From: CBDEFX01 sp965237635
GTDB taxonomy: Bacteria > Chloroflexota > Dehalococcoidia > Lucifugimonadales > CAUZJF01
NCBI GenBank assembly: GCA_965237635.1
Contig: CBDEFX010000001.1
Span: forward strand, 1,054,001-1,118,000
Length of the DNA stretch: 64,000 bases
Direction: 5' to 3'
Shown: piece by piece, positions 51,508-60,161 of the stretch
Position numbering within the stretch: the stretch's first letter is position 1
Layout of the letters: each line of letters begins with the position of its first letter
Notes under the pieces: generated by a model
The model's input: the letters and a program-made list of their open reading frames with translations, nothing else
The model's database searches: none
What the model was told of the DNA's origin: nothing
Program-made: the position numbers and the translations under genes

Positions 51508-54500
51508 GTGGGGCAGACCCTCACGCTGGACATCTCGTCAATTGCCGACGCCGAGGGCTTGACCAACGCGTCCTACACCTACCTGTACCAGTGGCTCCGG
51601 AATGGCGCCGAGATACGGGATGCCACGGACACCTCCTACACCCTGGTCTCCGCAGACGAAGGCAAGGTCATCAAGGTCAAGGTGTCCTTCTTAGACGACT
51701 CAAACAACCAGGAAACCCGGACCAGCGCCGCGACGGTGGCGGTTGCGCCCCGGTCAAACAGCCCGCCGACAGGGACGCCCACCATCAACGGGACGCCCCA
51801 GGTGCGCCGGACGCTGACGGCGGACACGTCGGGCATCACCGACGCCGACGGGCTGACCAACGTTTCGTATAGCTACCAGTGGATTCGGAACGGCGGCGGC
51901 ACCGACGCCGACATAGCAGGAGAGACGGCCTCCACCCACACCCTGGTCTCTGCCGACGAGGGCAAGACCATCAAGGTGCGGGTGAGCTTCACCGACGACG
52001 CCGGTAACGAGGAGACCCTGACCAGCGCAGCTACGGCGGCGGTTGCCTCCAGGCCGAACACTCCGGCCACGGGCTTGCCCACCATCAGCGGGACGGTCCA
52101 GGTGGATGAGACGCTGACGGCGGACACCTCGGGCATCACCGACGCCGACGGGCTGACCAACGTTTCGTATAGCTACCAGTGGATTCGGAACGACGGCGGC
52201 ACCGACGCCGACATAGCAGGAGAGACGGCCTCCACCCACACCCTGGTCTCTGCCGACGAGGGCAAGACCATCAAGGTGCGGGTGAGCTTCACCGACGACG
52301 CCGGTAACGAGGAGACCCTGACCAGCGCAGCTACGGCGGCGGTTGCCTCCAGGCCGAACACTCCGGCCACGGGCTTGCCCACCATCAGCGGGACGGTCCA
52401 GGTGGATGAGACGCTGACGACGGACGCCTCGGCCATATCGGACGAGGACGGCCTGTCCAACGTCTCCTACCAATACCAGTGGCTGCGGGACGACGCCGAC
52501 ATCGCGGGGCAGACAAACTCCACCTACCGGCTGGTCTCCGCCGACCAGGACAAGACCATCAAGGTGCGGGTGACCTTCAGAGACGACGCAGATAACGCGG
52601 AGTCCCTGACCAGCATGGCCACAACGGCCGTAGCCGCCCAACCCACCAGCCTGCTTACAGCCAGCTTCGCGAACGTGCCAGCCGACCACGACGGCAGTGC
52701 CTTCACCTTCGACCTGAACTTCAGCGAGAACGTGGAGGCAGGCTACGCCCGGATCAGAGACCATGCCTTCACCGTCACCGGTGCCACCATAGACAGCGCC
52801 AGCCGGATCACCCAGGGCAGTAACCAGGGCTGGAACGTGGAGGTAAACCCCACCGGCAACGGAGCAGTGACCATCACCCTGCCCGAGACCACCGACTGCG
52901 ACGCCAGCGGCGCAATCTGCACGGATGACAGCAGAAAACTGTCCCAGTCCACATCGGCGACAGTGGCCGGGCCACCCGCCATATCCGTCAGCGACGCCAC
53001 CGTGCAGGAGGCCGAGGGAGCCGTCCTGGTCTTCACCGCCACCCTGAGCCACGCCTCAAGCAGGACCGTGACCGTGGACTACGCCACCTCCGACGGGACC
53101 GCAGTGGCCGGGTCCGATTACACCGCAGCCAGCGGCACCCTCACCTTCAATGCAGGTGACACGTCCCAGGCCGTCAAGGTCACGGTCCTGACCGACTCGG
53201 AGGACGAGAGCCAGGAAACCCTGACCCTGACCCTGTCCAACCCCAGCCAGGCCACCCTCGACGACGCCACCGGCACCGGCACCATCGAGAACGGCGAATC
53301 GTCTTCCGGAATACAGGAGGACCCGCCGGCGGAGACGCCGGTGGTACTCCTCACCGCCAGCTTCACGAACGTGCCAGCCGACCACGACGGCAGCAACTTC
53401 ACCTTCGACCTGACCTTCAGCGAGAACGTCAAGGCCGGGTACGCCCGCATACGAGACCACGCGTTCACCGTCAGCGGCGGCGCCATCGCCAGCGCCAGCC
53501 GGATCACCCAGGGCAGCAACCAGGGCTGGACCGTGGAGGTGGACCCCACCGGCAACGGAGCCGTCAGCATCACCCTGCCGGAAACCACCGACTGCGACGC
53601 CAGCGGCGCAATCTGCACGGATGACAGCAGAAAACTGTCCCAGTCCACATCGGCGACAGTGGCCGGGCCACCCGCCATAGCCGTCAGCGACGCCACCGTG
53701 CAGGAGGCCGAGGGAGCCGTCCTGGTCTTCACCGCCACCCTGAGCCACGCCTCAAGCAGGACCGTGACCGTGGACTACGCCACCTCCGACGGGACCGCAG
53801 TGGCCGGGTCCGATTACACCGCAGCCAGCGGCACCCTCACCTTCAATGCAGGTGACACGTCCCAGACCGTCCAGGTCACGGTCCTGACCGACTCGGAGGA
53901 CGAGAGCCAGGAAACCCTGACCCTGTCCCTGTCCAACCCCAGCCAGGCCACCCTGGACGACGCCACCGGCACCGGCACCATCGAGAACGGCGAATCGTCT
54001 TCCAGTACCGTGGTCAACAGCCCGCCCAACGGCCTGCCCACCATCAGCGGCACGGCCCAGGTGGACGAGACGCTGACGGCGGACGTTTCTAGCATCGCCG
54101 ACGCCGACAGGCTGACCAACGTTTCGTACAGCTACCAGTGGATTCGGAACGACGGCGGCACCGACGCCGACATAGCAGGAGAGACGGCCTCCACCCACAC
54201 CCTGGTCTCTGCCGACGAGGGCAAGACCATCAAGGTGCGGGTGAGCTTCACCGACGACGCCGGTAACGAGGAGACCCTGACCAGCGCAGCTACGGCGGCG
54301 GTTGCCTCCAGGCCGAACACTCCGGCCACGGGCTTGCCCACCATCAGCGGGACGGTCCAGGTGGATGAGACGCTGACGGCGGACACCTCGGGCATATCCG
54401 ACGCCGACGGGCTGACCAACGTTTCCTACAGCTACCAGTGGATTCGGAACGACGGCGGCACCGACGCCGACATAGCAGGAGAGACGGCCTCCACCCACAC

Positions 54501-55068
54501 CCTGGTCTCTGCCGACGAGGGCAAGACCATCAAGGTGCGGGTGAGCTTCACCGACGACGCCGGTAACGAGGAGACCCTGACCAGCGCAGCTACGGCGGCG
54601 GTGGCGGTCCGCCCCAACACTCCGGCCACGGGCCTGCCCACCATCAGCGGCACGGCCCAGGTGGACGAGACGCTGACGGCGGACACCTCGGGCATATCCG
54701 ACGCCGACAGGCTGACCAACGTTTCCTACAGCTACCAGTGGATTCGGAACGACGGCGGCACCGACGCCGACATAGCAGGAGAGACGGCCTCCACCCACAC
54801 CCTGGTCTCTGCCGACGAGGGCAAGACCATCAAGGTGCGGGTGAGCTTCACCGACGACGCCGGTAACGAGGAGACCCTGACCAGCGCAGCTACGGTGGCG
54901 GTTGCCTCCAGGCCGAACACTCCGGCCACGGGCTTGCCCACCATCAGCGGGACGGTCCAGGTGGATGAGACGCTGACGGCGGACACCTCGGGCATATCCG
55001 ACGCTGACGGGCTGACCAACGTTGATTCCCTCGTAAAAACCCGTTTTGAGGAAGTTCCAGCGATTTAG
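51508..55068 (+). CDS. Giant surface protein, part 2 (repeat region, ended by a MITE)
   Basis: Continues part 1 from about 51,450. It holds 100-residue Ig-like repeats (SYSYQWIRNDGGTDADIAGE ... TIKVRVSFTDDAGNEETLTS): three at the start and four near the end. Between them are two copies of a pair made of a LTASF-VPADHDGS domain plus a Calx-beta domain (VQEAEGAVLVFTATLSHASS, DYATSDGTAVAGSDYTAASG). From 55,024 the frame is MITE sequence (DSLVKTRFEEVPAI) and stops at 55,068. Calx-beta domains bind calcium and stiffen long surface proteins. No start codon of its own is credible. Confidence 0.75.
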   Translation: MGQTLTLDISSIADAEGLTNASYTYLYQWLRNGAEIRDATDTSYTLVSADEGKVIKVKVSFLDDSNNQETRTSAATVAVAPRSNSPPTGTPTINGTPQVRRTLTADTSGITDADGLTNVSYSYQWIRNGGGTDADIAGETASTHTLVSADEGKTIKVRVSFTDDAGNEETLTSAATAAVASRPNTPATGLPTISGTVQVDETLTADTSGITDADGLTNVSYSYQWIRNDGGTDADIAGETASTHTLVSADEGKTIKVRVSFTDDAGNEETLTSAATAAVASRPNTPATGLPTISGTVQVDETLTTDASAISDEDGLSNVSYQYQWLRDDADIAGQTNSTYRLVSADQDKTIKVRVTFRDDADNAESLTSMATTAVAAQPTSLLTASFANVPADHDGSAFTFDLNFSENVEAGYARIRDHAFTVTGATIDSASRITQGSNQGWNVEVNPTGNGAVTITLPETTDCDASGAICTDDSRKLSQSTSATVAGPPAISVSDATVQEAEGAVLVFTATLSHASSRTVTVDYATSDGTAVAGSDYTAASGTLTFNAGDTSQAVKVTVLTDSEDESQETLTLTLSNPSQATLDDATGTGTIENGESSSGIQEDPPAETPVVLLTASFTNVPADHDGSNFTFDLTFSENVKAGYARIRDHAFTVSGGAIASASRITQGSNQGWTVEVDPTGNGAVSITLPETTDCDASGAICTDDSRKLSQSTSATVAGPPAIAVSDATVQEAEGAVLVFTATLSHASSRTVTVDYATSDGTAVAGSDYTAASGTLTFNAGDTSQTVQVTVLTDSEDESQETLTLSLSNPSQATLDDATGTGTIENGESSSSTVVNSPPNGLPTISGTAQVDETLTADVSSIADADRLTNVSYSYQWIRNDGGTDADIAGETASTHTLVSADEGKTIKVRVSFTDDAGNEETLTSAATAAVASRPNTPATGLPTISGTVQVDETLTADTSGISDADGLTNVSYSYQWIRNDGGTDADIAGETASTHTLVSADEGKTIKVRVSFTDDAGNEETLTSAATAAVAVRPNTPATGLPTISGTAQVDETLTADTSGISDADRLTNVSYSYQWIRNDGGTDADIAGETASTHTLVSADEGKTIKVRVSFTDDAGNEETLTSAATVAVASRPNTPATGLPTISGTVQVDETLTADTSGISDADGLTNVDSLVKTRFEEVPAI
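51781..52680 (+). repeat. 300-bp tandem repeats, first block (3 units)
   Basis: Units begin at 51,781, 52,081 and 52,381 with ACCATCARCGGGACG. Units 1 and 2 are nearly identical over 300 bp; the third diverges in its second half. Each encodes one 100-residue Ig-like domain. Confidence 0.85.
52650..54000 (+). repeat. 696-bp direct duplication (Calx-beta pair)
   Basis: The segment starting near 52,660 (AACGTGCCAGCCGACCACGA) recurs 696 bp later near 53,356. Long stretches are identical, including ACCGACTGCGACGCCAGCGG and GTGCAGGAGGCCGAGGGAGC. Confidence 0.85.
54040..55023 (+). repeat. 300-bp tandem repeats, second block
   Basis: Units begin at 54,040, 54,340, 54,640 and 54,940; the last is interrupted by the MITE at 55,024, and two more follow after it (about 55,416 and 55,716). 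Near-identity between units points to recent gene conversion or expansion. Confidence 0.85.
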
Positions 55069-55193
55069 CACATCTGCGCGCTACAAGGCTAGGCGTATGT
55101 TGGGGTAGTGTACGGAACAGAGACTGTATATTGTACCCAGGCGTGGGTACGTTTGTTCTAATTCGGCCTGCACAGACTTTTTACGAGAGAATC
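55024..55193 (+). mobile_element. MITE-like element, copy 2 (170 bp) with 6-bp target duplication
   Basis: Ends GATTCCCTCGTAAAAA and TTTTTACGAGAGAATC are inverted repeats with one mismatch. AACGTT flanks both sides (55,018-55,023 and 55,194-55,199); intact repeat units elsewhere in the same gene read CCAACGTTTCC, which shows the empty site. It is about 95% like copy 1 by eye, with a 9-bp extra AAGGCTAGG after GCGCTAC. It introduces a stop into the surface-protein gene. Confidence 0.88.
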
Positions 55194-56426
55194 AACGTTT
55201 CCTACAGCTACCAGTGGATTCGGAACGACGGAACCAATGACAGCGACATGGGAGGTCAGACAGGTTCGACCTACACCCTGGTCTCCGCCGACGAGGGGAA
55301 GGCCATCAAGGTGCGGGTGAGCTTCACCGACGACGCCGGTAACGAGGAGACCCTGACCAGCGCAGCTACGGCGGCGGTGGCGGTCCGCCCCAACACTCCG
55401 GCCACGGGCCTGCCCACCATCAGCGGCACGGCCCAGGTGGACGAGACGCTGACGGCGGACACCTCGGGCATATCCGACTCCGACGGGCTGACCAACGTTT
55501 CCTACAGCTACCAGTGGATTCGGAACGATGGAACCAATGACGCCGACATAGGAGGTCAGACAGGTTCGACCTACACCCTGACCGATGAGGACGTGGGGAA
55601 GACCATCAAGGTGCGGGTGAGCTTCACCGACGACGCCGGCAATGAAGAGACCCTGACCAGCGCGGCGACGGCGGCGGTGGCGGTCCGCCCCAACACTCCG
55701 GCCACGGGCCTGCCCACCATCAGCGGCACGGCCCAGGTGGGAAAGACGCTGACGGCGAACATCTCCGGCATGGCCGACGAGGACGGGCTGGACAACGCCG
55801 AGTTCAGCTACCAGTGGCTGGCGAACGACGCGGACATCCAAAACGCCACCGACTCGACCTACACGCTGACCGACGACGACGTGGGCAAGACCATCAAGGT
55901 CAGGGTGTCCTTCACCGACGACAGGAGCAACGACGAGACGCTGACCAGTGCGGCGACCGATACCGTTGTTGCGAAACCCGACTCTCCGGATACGGACGCG
56001 CCACCCCGCGACCCCGGCGCCACCGTCGACGTTACGGTCGGGAACACGGTAACGGGCGAGATCGAGGAGGCCATCGAGGTGGACTGGTTCAAGGTCAGCC
56101 TGCTGGCCTCCGAGACCTACCAGATTGACATGCGCGGCGCGTGGGGTGGTGAGTGGGCCAGGATCGACGGCGAGATAGTCTGGGTCGCCCCGGGCACGTT
56201 GCACGATCCGAAGCTGCTGGGCGTCTTCAGCGCGGCCAACGTGCTCGTTCCCGGCACCGACGAGGAGGTCAGCGGTGATGACCGGGGTGATTACGAGGAG
56301 GGGAAGAACAGCCGCATAACGTCTTTCAGTCCCCCGGCCGACGGCTACTACTACATCGCCGCCGCAGCCGAGGCCGCCTGGACCGGCACCTACGAGCTCA
56401 CCGTCACAGTCGTTGCGGACGAGTAG
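55131..56426 (+). CDS. Giant surface protein, part 3 (C-terminal end)
   Basis: The frame opens inside the MITE (MYPGVGTFVLIRPAQTFYER) but true surface-protein sequence begins at 55,194 (INVSYSYQWIRNDGTNDSDM). It has three further Ig-like repeats ending about residue 285, then a PPC-like C-terminal domain (GNTVTGEIEEAIEVDWFKVS, then ETYQIDMRGAWGGEWARIDG and PPADGYYYIAAAAEAAWTGT) and the stop at 56,426. No sortase motif or membrane anchor is seen. The ATG in the MITE could allow reinitiation, but there is no ribosome-binding site. Confidence 0.75.
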   Translation: MYPGVGTFVLIRPAQTFYERINVSYSYQWIRNDGTNDSDMGGQTGSTYTLVSADEGKAIKVRVSFTDDAGNEETLTSAATAAVAVRPNTPATGLPTISGTAQVDETLTADTSGISDSDGLTNVSYSYQWIRNDGTNDADIGGQTGSTYTLTDEDVGKTIKVRVSFTDDAGNEETLTSAATAAVAVRPNTPATGLPTISGTAQVGKTLTANISGMADEDGLDNAEFSYQWLANDADIQNATDSTYTLTDDDVGKTIKVRVSFTDDRSNDETLTSAATDTVVAKPDSPDTDAPPRDPGATVDVTVGNTVTGEIEEAIEVDWFKVSLLASETYQIDMRGAWGGEWARIDGEIVWVAPGTLHDPKLLGVFSAANVLVPGTDEEVSGDDRGDYEEGKNSRITSFSPPADGYYYIAAAAEAAWTGTYELTVTVVADE

Positions 56427-56594
56427 GCGTCTCGTTCCCCAGGTCCGGCCCAAGGGCGGCCCGGCTGCGGCCAAGGGAAAATGTCGCACACATGGATGTC
56501 CGGGAGCGGACGGGCAGTGGAGGTTGGCGCTGCTGGACCTGTGCGCTCCCTTCTTGGAGAGAGTCCTGACGTGCCCGGCTGGAGGACCGGCTCG

Positions 56595-56840
56595 ATGCCG
56601 CGACAGCGCACTCAGTACAGGAGAAAGCCCCGCGACTTCCCAGACGACTTCCCGCAGCGGCTGGTGTGGTTCAAGCACGCATCCGGCCTGTCATGGGTGG
56701 AGATCGCCCGTCGTCTCGGCGTCGATCCCGTCACCGTAAGGCGTTGGTGGCAGCGAGGAGTGCGGCCCAACTATCGGCATCTGAAGGCGCTTCAGGACCT
56801 GGCGGACTCGCTGGGCCTCGGCCACCTGTTCGCCGACTGA
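56595..56840 (+). CDS. Small HTH protein
   Basis: An 81-residue protein starting MPRQRTQYRRKPRDFPDDFP. The HTH core is VWFKHASGLSWVEIARRLGV followed by DPVTVRRWWQRGVRPNYRHL. The ATG at 56,595 follows GGAGGACCGGCTCG; the longer open frame upstream has no site. It resembles small phage- or plasmid-type regulators. It converges with the PRTRC operon across a shared terminator and may regulate it. Confidence 0.75.
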   Translation: MPRQRTQYRRKPRDFPDDFPQRLVWFKHASGLSWVEIARRLGVDPVTVRRWWQRGVRPNYRHLKALQDLADSLGLGHLFAD

Positions 56841-56897
56841 GGCGACCCGCGACGGCATTGGCCTGAAACGCAAAAAGGGCCGCATACATAGCCGTGC

Positions 56898-56933
56898 AGG
56901 GGGAGGACACCGAATCATGGTGTTCCTCCCCCT
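56898..56933. terminator. Bidirectional terminator between the HTH gene and the PRTRC operon
   Basis: AGGGGGAGGACACC and GGTGTTCCTCCCCCT pair almost perfectly (one bulge) around GAATCAT, between two convergent genes. Suits termination in both directions. Confidence 0.75.
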
Positions 56934-56988
56934 GTGTGTTGCGGTCAGCGTCCCGCGCCGACCGGCTCTTCGGCCTTGAACTCGGCCC

Positions 56989-57474
56989 CTAGAACAGCCT
57001 CAGCGTCTCGGGTTGCTGCTGTTGCTCCGCCCCTCCCTCGGCGGTCCCGGCCTGCGCCGTCCCCTGCTCACGCCGGTTCCGACGCCTCGCCGGGGGAGCG
57101 GGTCTCTCGTGCGCCGGATGCTTCGGTTCGTCCTCCCACCTGGCCCTCGCCCTTTCGATCACCGCCGAGACCTCCTGGGTCAGCCCGGACAGGTCAGGGT
57201 CATCGAAGGACTCGATGTGCGGGTCCGACGAGGTGCGCTGCACCCCGATGGTGGCCCTACCGCCCTTGATGGACACGACGACCTTCAGGTCCTCCGGCGT
57301 ATCGGTCTCGTCCCCATCGTCGTCAGCACCCTCCGGGTCCTGTGCTGTCTCCTTGTTGGCGTCCTGCTCCTCGGCAACCGCAGCGTCCGCGTCGTCCGCC
57401 GCATCGCCGAAGAGACTGTCGTCTGCGCACAGGGCATCCGAGCGGGTTGTCTCCGTTCCAACTTCGTCAGGCAT
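56989..57474 (-). CDS. Acidic low-complexity protein at the end of the PRTRC operon
   Basis: A 161-residue protein. The N-terminal 60 residues are very acidic (DSLFGDAADDADAAVAEEQD). A compact middle reads LKVVVSIKGGRATIGVQRTS, and the C-terminus is basic and Gln-rich, ending PETLRLF. No family is recognised; the short C-terminal motif could be a clamp- or partner-binding peptide, which is only a suggestion. It is the last gene of the operon, 42 bp after DUF2958. Confidence 0.65.
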   Translation of the reverse strand: MPDEVGTETTRSDALCADDSLFGDAADDADAAVAEEQDANKETAQDPEGADDDGDETDTPEDLKVVVSIKGGRATIGVQRTSSDPHIESFDDPDLSGLTQEVSAVIERARARWEDEPKHPAHERPAPPARRRNRREQGTAQAGTAEGGAEQQQQPETLRLF

Positions 57475-57516
57475 GGTTTCTCCTCTCCTTGTTTCTCTGT
57501 GCCTATAGGCGGACCG

Positions 57517-57912
57517 CTAGGCCGCCATCCCCCTCGACTGTCTCTTGATCTCACCGAGGGTCGTGGGCTTCCAGTACAGGTCTCGCTCCACAGCGGGGAC
57601 GCTGCCGAACACCGTCACCTCCGCCAGCTCGGTGAGGTCGAAGTAGCCCAGTTCCGTCTCAAACCCCTCGACGAGGCCGAAGCACAGTCCGGTCTTGGGG
57701 TCCCACTCGGTGATGTACCAGGTCCAGCCGTTGTAGGGGCTGAACAGTTTGGCCGGTGCGAGGACGGCGTCGTAGTCGTCCGCGTTCTCGTTGGCGTAGA
57801 GGGCGGGGATCGTGTCCCCGAGCTCCTTCGTCATCAGCTTGTGCCTGCGGAGCCCGCTGTGGTTGTCCTGCCAGGTCGTGGTGGTCTTGGTGGTTACATT
57901 TACGTCAGACAT
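57517..57912 (-). CDS. DUF2958 protein
   Basis: A 131-residue protein with the DUF2958 pattern: LMTKELGDTIPALYANENAD, VLAPAKLFSPYNGWTWYITE, WDPKTGLCFGLVEGFETELG, YFDLTELAEV. DUF2958 proteins are common on conjugative plasmids and have no known reaction. The first 25 residues (MSDVNVTTKTTTTWQDNHSG) are an extension not typical of the family. It has a good AAGGAGAAGAAACCG site. Confidence 0.88.
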   Translation of the reverse strand: MSDVNVTTKTTTTWQDNHSGLRRHKLMTKELGDTIPALYANENADDYDAVLAPAKLFSPYNGWTWYITEWDPKTGLCFGLVEGFETELGYFDLTELAEVTVFGSVPAVERDLYWKPTTLGEIKRQSRGMAA

Positions 57913-57991
57913 CGGTTTCTCCTTCTCCTTGTTGCTTCTCTGACTGTGTTCGTGTGCGCTGATCGCCGGGACTCCATCGCCCCGCCGTGCG

Positions 57992-58810
57992 TCAGTTCGC
58001 CCGGTCCTCCGGGTCGTAGTCGGTCTTCAGCACCCGCTCCACCGCCTCCGGGGTGACGTAGGACGGGGTGACCGTTCCCTGCTCCATGTCCAGGTAGAGG
58101 CCCATGAAGGGACAGGTGCCCGCCACCATGCGGCGGACCACCTGGAGCGTCAGGGACGCCATCATCTGGTTGATGGTGGGGTCCTGGTCGGTGAGGTCGA
58201 GGGCGGCGGCGCAGTCCACGTCCGGCGGCCTGGCCGACACCGCCGTCAGCAGGTCGGGGCGCTGGAGCGTGGGCGCAGGAACGAGGTAGCAGGTCTCCCC
58301 GGTGAAGGGGGGTTCCTCCAGGGTCACCCGCTCGGCGACGTTGCCGACCAGGACCTGTCCCCAGTTGGTGTCGTTGCCCGCGTCGATGAGCCACCGGCGC
58401 GGGTCGCCCGGCAGGCACTCCGCCATCGCCCTCCGCGCGGCGGCGTTGTCGGCGCAGCCTATGACGAGGCTGTCGCCGTAGGCGGGGAGCCCGGGGTAGC
58501 GGTGTCGGTCGGGCCGTGCGTCCTCGTCCCGGAAGGGGTAGACCGAGTAGCCGACGGGACGCCGGTAGGCCCGAGCCAGCCGGTCGGCGAGGGCCTGGCT
58601 CTTGAACTTCCCCACGTCCTCTGCGTAGAAATTCTGGCGCAGCAGGTTGTGGGGCTCCACCCGGTCGTGGTCGACCAGGACGATGGTGGCCTCCCGCCCC
58701 TGGAAGAGGCGGCAGAGGCCCTCGGCCACGAAGCCGCCCGTGCCGCCGCAGCCGACCACGGTGATCCAGGGGTTGTCGAGCAGGAATGCGTTGTCCAGGT
58801 AGTAGGGCAT
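57992..58810 (-). CDS. PRTRC-system ThiF/E1-like protein
   Basis: A 272-residue protein with the nucleotide motif ITVVGCGGTGGFVAEGLCRL (about residues 16-35), VLVDHDRVEPHNLLRQNF (about 45-62) and GCADNAAARRAM (about 113). This is the stand-alone E1-like protein of the PRTRC module. It should adenylate the C-terminus of the PRTRC-C Ubl-like protein or a small-molecule analogue. Cysteines exist (C21, C34, C114, C172), but none is proven catalytic. It is downstream of protein A after 18 bp. Confidence 0.88.
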   Translation of the reverse strand: MPYYLDNAFLLDNPWITVVGCGGTGGFVAEGLCRLFQGREATIVLVDHDRVEPHNLLRQNFYAEDVGKFKSQALADRLARAYRRPVGYSVYPFRDEDARPDRHRYPGLPAYGDSLVIGCADNAAARRAMAECLPGDPRRWLIDAGNDTNWGQVLVGNVAERVTLEEPPFTGETCYLVPAPTLQRPDLLTAVSARPPDVDCAAALDLTDQDPTINQMMASLTLQVVRRMVAGTCPFMGLYLDMEQGTVTPSYVTPEAVERVLKTDYDPEDRAN

Positions 58811-58828
58811 TCGTTGCCTCCTTTTCTT

Positions 58829-59476
58829 TCAATCAGTGTTTTGTGTCTCCCCCGGCTCTTCGCCCGTCAGCCGGAGGCCGGGGTCGGGGCCGCCGAACAC
58901 CTGCGACCAGTCCAGCGGGGCGAAGTGGCCGTAGACGCCGACCCGGAGGCTCAGCTCAGGCCGGGGGGTGTCGAGGCGTCCCGCGACGCCGTAGATGCGG
59001 AAGCCCTGCTCGTCCCGGTCGTCGGTGTCCGAGAAGAAGGAGCGGGAGCTTCCGTGAGAGTGGAACTCGGCGACCACACCTGCGGGCGGCGTGTATTTGA
59101 GGCGAGTGGCAGTCCCTTCCTGTTCGGGAACCACCAGCCGGTAGGCTCGCCCGTCCCACCGCACTGCGAAGAGCCGCTCAGTCTCCGGGTCGTCTTGGAA
59201 CCAGCCCAGCCCGATCTCGAACAGCCGGGCCGGGATGGGGCCGTGGGTAAGCTCCACCTTCTCGGCCACGGGCGCGAGCCCGCGAACCGTGCAAGGCGCG
59301 ACCGGGACCCGCGCCGTCAGGTGGGCGCTCTCGGACTGGACGTAGACGCCCCCCGACCCCAGAACGTAGTCGTAGCCGATGCCCTGGACGCCGGTCAGCC
59401 CAGCCGCGTGGTTGATCAGGTATCCCACCGGCTTCGGTCCGGCGTTGGCGGCAGGCCCGGCGCTAGCGGTAGCCAA
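58829..59476 (-). CDS. PRTRC-system protein A (JAB/JAMM peptidase)
   Basis: About 215 residues. The C-terminal JAB motif is complete: EFHSHGSSRSFFSDTDDRDE (H139, H141, S149, D152), then QGFRIYGVAGRLD, typical of PRTRC protein A. An ATG at 59,557 would overlap protein B by 95 nt with an unlikely N-terminus; I prefer the TTG at 59,476 (GAGGGAAGAC before it). It should cleave the PRTRC Ubl or its conjugates. Confidence 0.83.
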   Translation of the reverse strand: MATASAGPAANAGPKPVGYLINHAAGLTGVQGIGYDYVLGSGGVYVQSESAHLTARVPVAPCTVRGLAPVAEKVELTHGPIPARLFEIGLGWFQDDPETERLFAVRWDGRAYRLVVPEQEGTATRLKYTPPAGVVAEFHSHGSSRSFFSDTDDRDEQGFRIYGVAGRLDTPRPELSLRVGVYGHFAPLDWSQVFGGPDPGLRLTGEEPGETQNTD

Positions 59477-60095
59477 GTCTTCCCTCGGAGACCGCCATCG
59501 CGTGGGCCACCGTGCACTGGGGAACCAGGTCTTCAACCGGGTAGTCAGTCTTTCCATCGAGCTCCTCCCAGAGTGTGTGCAGGTTGTCGGGGTGCTTCTT
59601 CGAGCGTTGCCGCGTGTCTCCGGTAGACGAGAAGAAGGACTGGAAGAAGGACTCCGGTATCTGTCCGACCTCCTCGGGGAACCGGTGGCTTCCGGGGCAG
59701 ACCCGCCCGTCTCTGAAGACGTTGAAGGCGGGGATGCGGAAGAGCGGCTGCTCAGGGTCGGTTGGACGGCTCAGCGTGGCGTAGGCCCAGGGCGCCCGGC
59801 CCGGCGAGCAGACGAAGACCAGCCCCGGCATGGGAAGCCGGAGCCGGGCGGGAGGCTTGAACGCCTCCCGTTGCAGGGCCACCGGCCAGACCTGCGGCGG
59901 CCTCCAGAGGCCCACCACCTGTCCGGTCTCGCCCTGGTTCCACCAGAGGGCGTCCTGGGGCAGCAGCCCCGAGGAGAACCCCAGGTGCTGGGTGAACACG
60001 CCTGCGATCTCGTCCGCCGAGACGGTCCTGACCCAGGCGGAGTCGCCCTCAAAGCCCCGCAGCAGGATGGTCTCTCCGTAGACCTCCAGCTGCAC
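59463..60095 (-). CDS. PRTRC-system protein B (E2-like, Prok-E2_D)
   Basis: A 210-residue protein with RLPMPGLVFVCSPGRAPWAY, then LFRIPAFNVFRDGRVCPGSH and FFQSFFSS near 155, the pattern of PRTRC protein B. This family is considered E2-like. The Cys in GRVCPGSHRFPE is the best candidate active-site residue. It overlaps protein A by 14 nt if the TTG start is right. Confidence 0.82.
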   Translation of the reverse strand: MQLEVYGETILLRGFEGDSAWVRTVSADEIAGVFTQHLGFSSGLLPQDALWWNQGETGQVVGLWRPPQVWPVALQREAFKPPARLRLPMPGLVFVCSPGRAPWAYATLSRPTDPEQPLFRIPAFNVFRDGRVCPGSHRFPEEVGQIPESFFQSFFSSTGDTRQRSKKHPDNLHTLWEELDGKTDYPVEDLVPQCTVAHAMAVSEGRLGYR

Positions 60096-60161
60096 ACTTC
60101 AGGTCGTCCCTGGGCGCATCCGTCACGACCCGGCAGGGACCATTGGGTCGTATCGACCTCG

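Noticed and set aside
51754..56678. Very long minus-strand open frames opposite the surface-protein repeats
   Set aside because: They are mirror frames of GC-rich repeats, with no ribosome-binding sites or recognisable domains.
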